Assembly: GCF_900090045.1 (NCBI RefSeq)
Contig: NC_041788.1
Location: 1,364,001-1,428,000, forward strand
Direction: 5' to 3'
Source of the DNA: Plasmodium malariae
Lineage: Eukaryota; Apicomplexa; Aconoidasida; Haemosporida; Plasmodiidae
DNA length: 64,000 bases
Part shown: positions 27,612 to 39,660 of the stretch, in pieces
Numbering within the stretch: the stretch's first letter is position 1
Layout: the number at the start of each line of letters is the position of its first letter
Translations under genes and position numbers: made by a program
Notes under the pieces: generated by a model
Seen by the model: only the letters and a program-made list of their open reading frames with translations
Databases searched by the model: none
What the model was told of the DNA's origin: nothing

Positions 27612-29083
27612 CCACAATGATATGTGCCTATATCTCCTTTCGGAGAAATTTATGGTGATATTTAATTTGAAAATTATTTAGCGCCCACGTCTTAAATTTC
27701 GTATTTTGCGGTTATCTCTTTGTGTTGTGTTTCTTCTTTTTTTTTTTTTTTTTTTTTGTATCCTGTTAAAAATTAAATTACTTTAAATGTGTTTATATAT
27801 ATATATATATATATATTTGTATATGTACATACTTGTATATATTATGTAGCTATATACAGGAACTTCTTTTTTTTTTTTTGTACCTTATTTTATTCAACTT
27901 TTTTTATCACTTTTTTGTTTTGATGCACATTTACCTAATTTTTTGTAAACCCTTTTTGAGTCTTATATGTGTGTAATTTTTAATACGTATTACAATTTGC
28001 ACAAATTTCTTTTTCAGTTTTTTCATTTGTAGTTGAGTAAATTATGTTATATGTAATTATATAAGAAATCTTTTCTGTGTTTTTATGAAATAACCCATAA
28101 AAGTGTTTCTATCCCGCACATATCATTTCCATAATAATTGCATTTCTTTTTTTTTTATAATCTGTTTTGTATTAAGAATATTAAGATGTTTAATATGTTC
28201 TTAACGTGGATATAACATTATGTTTTAATGTATTTATTCTTTTTATACTTTTATAAGCACTTTTTAAAAAATTAGTTATTATTTGATATAATAATACTCA
28301 TAAACTAATACTTAGAATTTTAAATTATTTTTACGTACATACAAAATATGGAGCATTAACACTAATAAGCTGTTATGAAGTCATAAATTATCTACGTAGT
28401 TATGTATATATATATACAGTACATATGTCCAAAACATGTAGTTTTATTGGTTCACATAGAGTACTATATTTCTATGTAACAAAAAACTGCGTTCCTATTA
28501 GGAGTATATATAGAGCTGAAAAACAACAAGTTATACCTATAATATATAAGGATAGATTCATATATATTTATCTATACATTATATATATATATATATTCCC
28601 CAAAAGAACGTCTTTTTCAGTTAATGCAAACCCGTTTTGCAGCATCAAAATGGCCATATCTACATATTTAAGTTAAACTTCTTTAATGTACGCAAAGTTA
28701 TAATTTTTTAAACTAGGTAATTTATTTATGTTCTCAAATATTCGTAGAATTTATTTTAATTATAAAAATACTATTTACAAATATCAATCACATGGAACTA
28801 AAAAAATTAAATAATTATTACTACAAAATATATAAATATATAATATTCATTTATACCTGTAAGTAAAAATTGCCTTAATATTCATTGCTTTATTTTTACA
28901 GTATCGCAATGAACGTATAAAAAAAAAAATATATATATATAAGAAATTGAAATAATTCGAACTTTAAATTATATCATAAATAATAATAAAATTAAAGGAC
29001 GAAAGAATTTGAGCTATAATGTTTTTTCTTAAATATAATTTATCATAATTGTTCTTTCGTTATTTTATTCTTATAATTAAAAA

Positions 29084-29119
<36 letters not shown>

Positions 29120-29445
29120 CTTTATTTTTCATACACTATATCGATTCATTACATAACAATTTATGATTTAATGTTTATAATTTTATACAGAATTTATCAA
29201 TTATAAATTATTATTTGTAGCTAAACTTTTATTAATACCGTTTCTTTTTCGTTTTATTTTTCATTCGTTAACTTCATTATTTTCCATATATTTTTTTTTT
29301 TTGAAAATCCCAAAACCGATCAGATCAAGCTGCTTTTTGACAAAAAACACAAATTATATTAAATCAAATCAAATCAAATCAAATCTTTTTTTTCTTTTTA
29401 AACTGCAATTTTATTTTTCAGAAAAATGAAATTATTACATAACAA
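27612..29445. other. Intergenic: 3' flank of the 1,399-aa gene and promoter of the DHHC gene
   Basis: About 1.8 kb without a supportable gene. It contains a long T-run (about 29087-29115) and a pentanucleotide array near the DHHC start. The open frame at 28425-28676 has no conserved features and is rejected. Confidence 0.55.
29361..29385. repeat. (AAATC)5 tandem repeat
   Basis: Five exact copies of a pentanucleotide lie about 60 bp upstream of the DHHC gene start, so probably in its 5' untranslated region. Confidence 0.9.
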
Positions 29446-32400
29446 ATGAGAATATTTAAAAAGAATAAGTTATTAGAGAGAGTAAATTTTGATAAAATAA
29501 ACAATGTACAGATATATGGAGAAAACAAAATTCACTGCAAAGGATTTTTTGTGTCTGGGTATATATTTATATAATAAAAAAGGAGACATGTAAAAATATG
29601 CATTTATTAAAAGATTATTCAATTAAAAATATAATTTTCACATTTTCCTTTTTTTTTTTTTTTTCCATTTACCCCCTTTAGACCGGCGTTTTTAACAGTC
29701 GTCTCGTCTTTTCTTATGATATTAATTCCAGTTGCCATATTTCATACCTTTACGTCAACAGTAATATGAAAATAAATATGAATATTGTAAAGAGGGGAAA
29801 TCCTTTTAATAACCCGTTAAATGTTTATTTTGATAACTTCCATATATAACTGAAAGGCGCAAAAGAGCCTAGAGTAAATACGTATACATATATGTATATA
29901 TGTACAAATGTATATGAAAGCAGAAATATTAAAGAATAAAAAAAATTTCCTTCTTTGTAGTGGCTTTTTGAAAATGGAATTTATTTGGTTACGTTTTTTA
30001 ACATGTTCTTTTTTTTCTTAACAATTTATACTTTTTTTAAAACAAGTTTTATGGATCCTGGTATAATACCAAGACAAGTAATGATTAATAAATGCATATC
30101 TCTCGTTTTTTTTTTTTTTTTGTTAAAATAGGAATATGTTTTTACATTAATCCTGTAACAGCATGTATGATTTAAATTTTATTGACATTTGTGTAAATAT
30201 TGCAGTATTAATATTATCCTTTTTTTTTTTTTTTTTTTTTATTATGTGTAGAAATCCGTTTTAAATATATACGACGTGATAATTCAGCAATACCGAGAAA
30301 CACAGCCCCCCAGACAAAAGGAAGTTTTAATTAATGGGAATTTTTATAAGCTAAAATATTGTTATACTTGCAATATATATAGGGGCATAAGAACAGTACA
30401 CTGCTCTATCTGCGACAACTGTGTTGAGAAATTTGACCACCACTGCCCATGGTAATGTATATAAAGGCGCGAATTAACGCAAGTGTTATCACGAATGTGA
30501 ATGTGCATGTGTATTTGTGAACTTATGCTTACATACATTCTAGTGTTCGTAGACATATATATATATATATATATATGTATGAGGGTACACACATTTATGC
30601 CTATCCTTACGTGTGTTCATTATGAGACATCCGTGCTAACTTTTTTTAGGGTAGGGAACTGTATCGGTGCAAGAAATTATAAATATTTTGTATATTTTGT
30701 TTTTAATTTATACATACTGATATGTATAACGCTAGGAGCAAGTATTTATAAATTGACAATATGCATAAATAATTTATCAGACAAAGGATATAATAGTGAA
30801 AAAATATTTATTCATATATGGAAAATTGCCACAGATAGTATAATATTGATCATATATACAATTTTAACATTATGGTTTGTTATAGGATTATTATGTTATC
30901 ATATTTATACTATAGTAACTAATCAGACAACATATGAACAAATTAAAACATTTTATCAAAACGATAATCCTTTTAATATCGGTGTTATAAATAACATAAA
31001 AGAAATATTATTTACGAAAACCAGGCCATCATATATAGATTTTATAAACCCACGATTACAGGTTATTGATAATAATTGTTCTCATCATGTTATAGTCTTA
31101 AGTGATAAAGCTATACATATGGATGAAAATGCGAATGCTAATTTATCCTCAGATAATAGTAGTAAGAAAAAGTATAAAAGAAAAGGAATTGGAAAAATGG
31201 TAATGGGAGCAGTAGGCGAAGGTGGTAGAGCCAGTTTGAAAGAATTAAGACTACATGATAGTAGACTATCCAAAAAAAAAAAAGATTATCATTCGTTGTA
31301 TTCAGTTGATAGTAAAGGTAGAAATAAAATGTACAGTGTTAAAAACAAAAAAAGAAAAAAAGAAAAGAGTTTTGAAGAATATGATATTACAAAATTAAAT
31401 AATATATCTAATAAAGCAATTGAAAAAGCTGCACATATTAAATTTGACAAGAATAAAAATTCAAAATTTATTAAAATGAAATTATCTAACATTAGAAAAA
31501 ACAGTTTCACGGAAGAGTTAAGTAACGATTTTGAAGAAATTAGTAAGTATCATCATAAACGAATTGTTGATTTAAATAATACTGTTGGCTCACTATTTAT
31601 TAAAAATGATATATCATCAACAAATAGTACTAATAACGAAATATATAGTGATATATATAATGAGAGTAAGACAAGTTTTATATATGATGATGTAGAGGCG
31701 GAAAAACTTCAAGATTACCATGAGGATGACGTTGAGTACGTTATTATCAAAATTAATCGAAAAAAAGAAAGAAAAAAAAAGTATAATAATAATAGAATTA
31801 ACAATAGTAATGATGCTAATAATGATGATAGTACTAACAACAATAATAATAATGATAGTAATAATAATTATATTATCATCAAAAAAAAACTCAAAAGGGA
31901 AAGTGAAAATTTAAAAATTAAAATTGATAATAAGACGAAAGATGATATATCTTCAAGCCAAATAAGCGATTCTAAAAGAATTAGAAGGAAAAAAATTAAG
32001 TATGAAACAAAAATAAACTGCTTTAATAATTTAATCCATGTAAGAAAGAAATTAGAGTATCCTATCTTGTATAAAAAAAAAATTCCTTTCATGAAAAAAT
32101 TTAAAAACAAAGTTGAGACTTATTACGTAGTAAAGTATTCCAACGTAAAGAAAAAAAATATTATTGCTTATTCAGCACAAAATGATGGTGATGAGGAAAC
32201 TAATAGGATTAACTCAATGAAGCAAATGAGCGAATCGAACAATGTAATAAGCGGCATGAACAAGGTAAACGAAACGAACTATTTAAATAGAACATGTTCA
32301 AGAGATTATTATTGCCATGACAATGTCTACAGTAACATTATAAAATTAAAAAAAATTAGCAGTATTAATAATACAAATAGTTGTAATATATCCAATAATT

Positions 32401-33185
32401 GTAAGAACAAAAATAATAATAACTGCGATTACAGTAGCTATAGTATTAATATGCAAACTAATGAAAATATGAAATTGAAGGGAAAGAAAAAAAAAAGTAA
32501 GTCTTTAAATAAAGATGTAGTAATAAGCATATACAATTACAAGGCGAAAGATAAAAAGGAAAAATATAGCAGCGATGAGGACATAACAAATTTAGGTCAA
32601 CAAAAAAAAGAACAACTTCATAGTAGTAACAGCAGCAGTAACAGCAGTTATAACATTAACAAGAGTATCTTTTCAATACATCCTTTAAATATGGGAAAGA
32701 AAAGGCTTCATTTTAAATTACCCACCTCATACCCCACTAAGATAGATATGGTTGAGCTAGAAAATTTTAGCAAAATTTGCGAAATGAGGTACACAAAATT
32801 GTACGAATGGAAATATAAAAAAATGTACAGACGAATATTAAGAAGAGGAAAAATGAAACTGCTCTCAAAACCATATAAAAGAAATATATATTTATATTAT
32901 AATAATGAGAATTGTTCATTTATTGAATCAAATGATTTGTATAAAATTAATAGTGAATTATTAAACGGATATGAAGATGCCGATTTCTATTATACTAGGA
33001 TAAGTAACAATAAAAAATTTGATAATTTTAAATTACTTAATTTCTTAATTCATATGAATAAACAAGATAAAAATCGCGCTAACATTAAAAAAAAAAGTAA
33101 AGCTTCCAAATTTTTTTATTTCTTTACATCGTTTGCTCTTATAATTAACTGCATACATATACCCTCCAATAATGATAATGACTGA
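29446..33185 (+). CDS. DHHC-type protein S-acyltransferase with long low-complexity tail
   Basis: Five exons by GT-AG sites with kept frame: 29446-29558, 29682-29760, 29961-30077, 30252-30451 and 30650-33185, giving 1,014 aa. It transfers palmitate to cysteines of membrane-associated proteins. The zinc-binding cysteine-rich domain is at about residues 140-188: CYTC, then HCSICDNC, then the catalytic DHHC at 165-168 followed by [15 protein letters not shown]. Four membrane segments fit the family: two before the domain (about 40-62 and 70-92) and two after it (about 182-204 and 232-256). DPGIIPR follows TM2. The TTxE motif is TTYE (263-266), and a PaCCT-like [11 protein letters not shown] segment comes next. 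The remaining 700 residues are Lys/Asn-rich, unlike most family members, with a weak hydrophobic stretch near the end. An ATG at 29426 is closed by a nearby stop, so 29446 was chosen. Confidence 0.93.
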
Positions 33186-34043
33186 TGCTCAGAAAAGTTT
33201 CAGCATAAGTTAAACTTTATTTATGTATATATATGTATATACATATATATAAAATTTTGGTTATTTCTCATAGATTTTTTTTTTTTTAGTATATTTTGAA
33301 AAATTAAAAAAAGTTTATTTTTATTTTGTGTAAAAAGAAAAACAACAAAATAAAATAAAATTAAATAGCGAAATTATTTTATTTTTTATTTATTTTTTTT
33401 GTTTTACTAACATATATTGTGTAGCATTCTTGCCTTTTGTTTTATTTTATCATATGTCATTATGCATTATTTCAAGTTATTTTACATTATTTTATTATAT
33501 TTTACGTTATTTTATTTTATTTTTTTACACAAACATGCGCATGCGTAAACACTTTATATGCTATAAATAGCTTATTTTTTTTGCTACTTGTTTTATTTAC
33601 TTATGCACTTGATTTATTTGTCTTTAATTTGATACGATTATGTACTGAGGTACACATGTGCGTATATGTTGTAAGTCTATGTGTGTATATATAATTCTCC
33701 TATTTATAATTTATTATTTTTTTCCATTTATTTCCTTTTTTTTTCTGTTTCTTTTTTTTAAAAAGACCTTAGTCATATAAAAACTGTGTGTAAATATTAG
33801 ATTTATAAATGTTATATTATAAAGAAAAGAAAGGAAGGGAGAAAAAAAAGAGAAGAAAATTATTAGATTGGTTGTAGTCGTACATAGTTATTTTATTCTA
33901 TTTTATTTTTTAGTATCTTTGAAAATAATTTAAAAATTCAAAATAGTTTTGCAAATTTGAGGATGAGGTAAACATAAAATGCTACATGAATTATATATTT
34001 TTTTTTTTCCTGCTCTAAGTATTAATGATAGGTCATATTAGGA
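33186..34043. other. Convergent 3' region
   Basis: About 860 bp between the convergent DHHC (plus) and EF-hand (minus) genes. T-rich and A-rich runs only; it would hold both 3' untranslated regions. The 85-codon frame at 33437-33694 is low-complexity Phe/Tyr/Leu from T-rich DNA. Confidence 0.6.
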
Positions 34044-35151
34044 CTAAATATTTGTGTCTTTGTTAATCAACTCATTTATCAAATCTTCGTATATTATGTC
34101 GTCCGTTTTATACACTTTGTCTTTCTATAAAAGCGGAAAAGGTAGATTTTTGCGTCTAACTGTACTATGAAAAATGCTTTCGCTTTATATACACTTATAT
34201 ATATGTATATATACGATGTAACATTATTGAGTACGTGGGGGATTTATGTGTGTATATATATATGTATTCATATTTGTTCACATACTATTTACCGTCTTAA
34301 TCCAGTCAAAGAATTCATCAAACTCTGAGTTACTTAATGGCTCTCCTAAATACTGTAGAATAAATCTTAGTTGTTTAATTGATATTTTACCATTACCTTT
34401 TTCATCAAATATTTCAAACGCATTTAAAACATTTGATGGTTTTGTTTCGTTGGTTATATTAGGTATTTGAATAATTCTAAAAAATTCTTTTATGCTAAAT
34501 AAGTTTTTATTTTCCTCTTCCTTTTTCTTTCTTTCTAATCTTTGCTTTTCTAATTCCATGAAATTATCATAGTTCTTTAGGTCACTTAACAACTTTGATA
34601 CGTTATTATCGTCATCATTATCGTCATCATTATCATCATCGTTATCGTTAGCATCACTAACTTTATGCTCTCCTTGGTCATTCCATTTATTAATACCTGA
34701 ATTTTGATATTCATCATTTGTTAGTACTTCGCTTTCTCTCTTAACATTGGCCTCTTTTTTTTTTGCTATTATTTTGTTTTCTATTATTTTTTCTTTTATC
34801 TTATCAATTTCTTTTAATGATACATTATACCCACTGCAGCGTAGGAGGCTTCCTAATAGACTAAAGTTATTTTGCGCTTATCGTGAGAATATGTGGGAAT
34901 ATAGCAGTAAAAACATACATAATGACATATATTATGTGCATGCTACTAAAATACAGTGATAATTACACTATTCCTTTTCAATTTTCTATTATTATCATAT
35001 TATATCCATATATGTATACATAGATATTATATACGTATGATTACTCAAATTTTAGTAGTCCTTTTTTCTTTTTATCTAAATAATTGAAAGCTTTTAGAGC
35101 TTTTTTAATTTGATATTCTGTCAAATGAAATGTTTCCCCTTCATACTCCAT
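34044..35151 (-). CDS. Calmodulin-like protein with degenerate EF-hands and acidic linker
   Basis: Reconstructed from three exons on the minus strand: 35151-35045, 34860-34293 and 34124-34044, with frame kept at each GT-AG junction, giving 251 aa. The N-terminal part has an EF-hand-like lobe: ALKAFNYLDKKKKGLLKFD, then LLGSLLRCSGYNVSLKEID. The C-terminal part has another: NVLNAFEIFDEKGNGKISIK, then LRFILQYLGEPLSNSEFDEF, ending in DDIIYEDLINELI. This is the two-lobe layout of calmodulin or myosin light chains. The calcium loops are poor: DEKGNGKISIKQ has Gln where Glu is expected, and the N-terminal loop is lysine-rich. At least those loops probably do not bind calcium. The lobes are separated by a charged linker with an Asp/Asn run (about residues 106-122). 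It could be a light chain or an axonemal adaptor. Confidence 0.75.
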
Positions 35152-37016
35152 TTTTTGTACAAATTGAAGATCATTATTTTAATATGTCGATAAAAGTTTT
35201 TACAGTTAATCTATGTAGAGAAAAAAAAAAAAATATATATATATCATTTATTATGTAAGTAAAGTAATCTGAGATTATTTATGCACACAGTTTATGTCAT
35301 CAACAGGGAAAGCACACCAGAAGAAAACCTTCCTTTCTCATTTTTCCACATCAGTAGTATTAAAACAGTTACTACTTTTATTATTATTACTAGTACTAGG
35401 ACTATTATTGCTAATGCTAGACTAATTCAAACCTTATCATTATCTTTTAAATGGGATTCTTATCCCTTTATGAGTAGAGAAATATACATGTAAACATGTG
35501 TTGTGTTATTAATGCAAATTTCTAAAATAATGATACTTTTATAGTTACATTTCTATTGCAGAAGTTTTACACCCTCACCTATACATACATAAGTATACAT
35601 ATATATGTTTATATGTATATATATATATATATATATTTATATATTTACATATTCATATAAATGATCAAAAAAATAAATTCGCGTGCGGAACTTTTACCTA
35701 TTCAATGAAAAAATGACAAGGTGCAAGCTATAATTAACATTTCAGTTTTTAAAAATAAAAAAAGGTTGATAAATATTTATCATATTTTCCCCTTTTTTTT
35801 CTTTTTTATTAAGCTTAAAAGTTTGCTTTTATTTTTACTAAATGGAAAATATATCCTTTTAAAAATATATCCTTAAAAAAGGGGGAAAATAAACTATTAA
35901 TTTTGCGGTTATTGCCACTTTTGGGATACATCAATATTTTTTATTTCACTTTGTTTTATTATGTTTTGTTATATTTTTACTTCATTTTTACTTCATTTTT
36001 GTTTAATTTTAGCTTCCTTATTGCTTTATTTTTACTTTTTACTTTATTTTTACATCCTTTTTGCTTTATTTTTACTTCCTTATTGCTTCATTATTATTTT
36101 ATTTTTTTTCTTTTATGATTTAGACAAATGGTATAATTATACATACACTTATGCTTAGAGGAAGAGTTGAAAATCTTTATAATTTAAGTTTTTTTAAAAA
36201 TGTTTAAACAAACATATTTTTAACATGTGTTATTTATTCATTATATTAATGATGCGTGAAGAAGTATTGGTATAATGCTGAATTTGCATTTAGCACTAAT
36301 CATTTAGTGTTATATACGCATGTATTATGCTATACTGATATATACATGTAAAAATAAAATAGAGAAGAAGAGCACAATAACAAAAAAAAAGGAGGGAAAT
36401 ATAGTTTAATAAGACTTTTCTTAAAATTGAAACTCCTCCTTTACGTAATGATAATAATATTACTTTTTTATCATTGCATTTATATCACGTTCCTTGAAAA
36501 AATAAATTTATAAAAAACTGCACTGCATAAAATTGAGCAGTATTATTTTATTATACTTAGCGCTTGTTTTCAATTGCGAATACATGAAATTAAGTAGAAA
36601 GTCATAAAACTACATTAAGAAAAAAAAAAATGTACTTTGAAAAATTTAATTACAGTAAAAGAAAAATGAAATTATTATTTTTGCTTAAAACATCGCACAA
36701 CAAAATATGGTATTTCTTAAGTAACCACTTTACGAAAATATAATCATAACATGTATGTACTTGTACATATGTTTATATTATATAATTATATATATATATA
36801 TATATGTACATAAGTACCTACGTATGTATGTATAAATGCATTCCCAATTTACTATATTATCCACAAATAAGTATTCCCGAGGCACAGCTGCTAACTGGAA
36901 TAAAAAAAATTACAAATTTTACGTTAAACATTGAAAAATAAATTATGCATATTTACAAGTGCATTGAATTTGTATTTGTTCTAAAGGCATTTTATAAAAC
37001 TTTTTTTTTTTAAAAG
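35152..37016. other. Divergent promoter region of the EF-hand and TFIIS genes
   Basis: About 1.9 kb between divergent starts. Contains poly-A, (TA)n and a run of T-rich imperfect repeats (about 35940-36110, units resembling TTTTTACTTC). No gene is supported; frames at 35281, 35903 and 35961 are low complexity or unconserved. Confidence 0.55.
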
Positions 37017-38198
37017 ATGAACGAAACAGAGAACCTTACACAGATTATATGTATTCAGGAAAGACTGAAAGATAAGGAAAGTAAAATAGTTAGTATGAAC
37101 GACGTGGAAGAGCAAAAGATAATAGATGATCATACGATAACAGAAATTGTTGAAGACTTAAATTTATTAAAAGATGTAAAAATAAATAAAGATATTTTGA
37201 AGCAAACCAAAATAGGAATAACTGTTAATAAATTCACAAAAGTAAATAATAATGATATACAAAATATATCAACAGAGCTTATTGAAAAATGGAAAAATAT
37301 TGCAATTAAAGAAAAAAACTCCAAAAGTGTAGAGAATTTAAAAAAACGAAAATCGGAAAAAGTGGATGATAGTGTTAATAACGCATGTTTAAATGAATCT
37401 GAAATAAAAAAAGTAAAAGTTCAGAATACACTAAATAATAATTTAGAGGAAGATATTCATAAATCTAAGGGGAATAATAAAACACATAGTTACAGTTATA
37501 ATGATAATAAATATATGAATAATAATAATAAATGTGAGCAGCAAGATAATAACAAAAATAGCAAAGTGAGTGATCAAAACAGTTATCAAAAAAATAATGA
37601 AGGTACTTATATTAATGCTGATATAAAAGCTTTGAATGAATGGAATTACAATGGAAAATTTCACAATGATGTTCACCGAGATAAGGCAAAACAGTTTTTA
37701 TTTAAAGCATTTCTTTCTGGTTCTGATGATAATTTGTTACATCTAATTGATCGGAAGAAGTTAAATGATATCATATATAATATAGAAAATGAATTACACC
37801 GAATTTTTATTGAAAAAAAAGATTCTCAGAAAGAATATAATATGCAATTAAAATCAATAAAGTTTAATTTATGTGATAAGAAAAACCCTATTTTTAATGA
37901 AAAAGTATATGGGGAAAATATATCAGCAAGAACATTAGCAACCATGAATTCGCAGGATATGGCTAGTGATGAAAAAAAAAATGAACGAAAAAAATGCCTA
38001 CAAGAAAGTTTATTAGCATGCCAGTCCGACTGGGATGTTAAGAACATTCTTTTAAAAAAAACAAGAAAAGGAGAATTTCAATGTTTCAAATGTAAAGGGT
38101 ATGAAACCGTGTATCATCAGTTACAAACCAGAAGCAGTGATGAACCCATGACTACCTTTGTAACATGTTTAAAATGCAATAATAGGTGGAAATTTTAA
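37017..38198 (+). CDS. Transcription elongation factor TFIIS
   Basis: A single-exon 393-aa protein with all three TFIIS domains. The N-terminal LW-type domain (about 50-100) has LKQTKIGITVNKFTK and ELIEKWKNI. The central Pol II-binding domain (about 220-345) includes VHRDKAKQFLFKAF and MQLKSIKFNLCDKKNP, then ENISARTLATMNSQDMASDE. The C-terminal zinc ribbon (about 355-393) has CFKC and CLKC pairs around the hallmark SSDEPMTTFVTC; its acidic Asp-Glu pair enters the polymerase active site and stimulates cleavage of backtracked RNA. The start is the first ATG after an AT-rich leader. The linker between the first two domains is Asn/Lys-rich and longer than in yeast or human. The protein acts in the nucleus with RNA polymerase II. 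Confidence 0.96.
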   Translation: MNETENLTQIICIQERLKDKESKIVSMNDVEEQKIIDDHTITEIVEDLNLLKDVKINKDILKQTKIGITVNKFTKVNNNDIQNISTELIEKWKNIAIKEKNSKSVENLKKRKSEKVDDSVNNACLNESEIKKVKVQNTLNNNLEEDIHKSKGNNKTHSYSYNDNKYMNNNNKCEQQDNNKNSKVSDQNSYQKNNEGTYINADIKALNEWNYNGKFHNDVHRDKAKQFLFKAFLSGSDDNLLHLIDRKKLNDIIYNIENELHRIFIEKKDSQKEYNMQLKSIKFNLCDKKNPIFNEKVYGENISARTLATMNSQDMASDEKKNERKKCLQESLLACQSDWDVKNILLKKTRKGEFQCFKCKGYETVYHQLQTRSSDEPMTTFVTCLKCNNRWKF

Positions 38199-39660
38199 AA
38201 TATATTTATATATATATATATATATATGTTTAATATAAGTACTCATACTTCATATTAAAATAACGTCACAAAATACTAGTCATAAGTAGAATATCTATAA
38301 TGATTACATCCTAATATGACCTGTAAATATGCCTGCCCACAGCCACTTAAAAATGAAGCGTAATTACTCTTTCATAGTTAAAGATGAGATATAACTAATA
38401 TACATAAATGTGTCTCTGTTTGGAATGTATATACAAATTATACATAATAATTCCTTGATTTTATTTTATTTCATTTTATTTCATTTTATTTCATATTTTT
38501 ATGTATATTTATTTACATAATTTTTTAATTATTTACCTAATTGTAACCTTTTTTTCTTATTTTTGAGAAAGGGAAAATTGTACGTGCATACATAAACACG
38601 TACAAAAATACATACATGCATACACACACTAATATACGTATAAATGTATATGTAAGCGTTACGGAAATAATATATTTTTATACCACATTATGTACATTTC
38701 CTTTTTATTCAAAAATTAATAGCAATTATTTATATATTATATCTACAAAATAATCCCATTTTCAATTCACCATTTCTTGTAATTTTCTCAACATCATAAT
38801 ATTTTAATAATTTTTTATATTTGTTTTTTTATTTATTATAAATTTTTTTAAATTGTCATAGTTTAGCTTAATAATGTAAAGCAATATTTATTTTCTCCCT
38901 TTTTGGATTTCTTATTTCATTTTTGCTATATTTTACATCAGCAAATTATTCTAAATCATTTTTTAAATTATATAATTTTAAACGTTTTATTTTTAATTTC
39001 GGCATAATATTTAAAGTTCAAAGGAAAGTGAATTTTTTTTGTAAATTTGATAAAATTATCTCTTTTTTTTTTTTTTAATTTTGTAAAATTATTTTTTTTT
39101 TTTTTAAATTTGTAAAATAATTTTTTTTTTTTTTTTTTTTAAACACGTAAAAATGAATTAGAGTATAAGTTGACCTTCATAAACATGTATATATATATTT
39201 ATAGGCATATATTTCGTTTATATATTATTCGTATGTTTTATATATTATATACAATATATTATGTGAGCGTGTTTCGTTTTGAAATATGATAAATGCTTGA
39301 TATAATGCTATCAGTAATGTATTTCCTTTTTTTATTACTTTCAGTGATAAAAAATATGTCAGCAATTTGGTGGAATTATTAAAATTGTTATTTAATCAGT
39401 AAAAAGACTTTTATATCATTCAACATACATGAAGGGCATACAACAGCTAGTAGCACACCAGTGAGTAAAGGAATAAAACACTATGCTATTTAAAGATATA
39501 TAGTGAAGAGAACAATGCATTCGTGAATGAATATATATATATATATATATGTGCATATGTATATATATGGATAGATAGATATGCATAGATACGTACATGC
39601 ATAAATAAATATACATATTTAGTGGGCGTTTCAGAAAAGGTCATAGAATAAAGTTAAAAC
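38199..39660. other. Intergenic, no gene seen
   Basis: About 1.5 kb between two plus-strand genes. Contains a (TTTTA/TTTCA) pentanucleotide-like stretch near 38460-38495 and three long T-runs around 39060-39140. It should hold the TFIIS 3' end and the promoter of the next gene. Confidence 0.55.
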
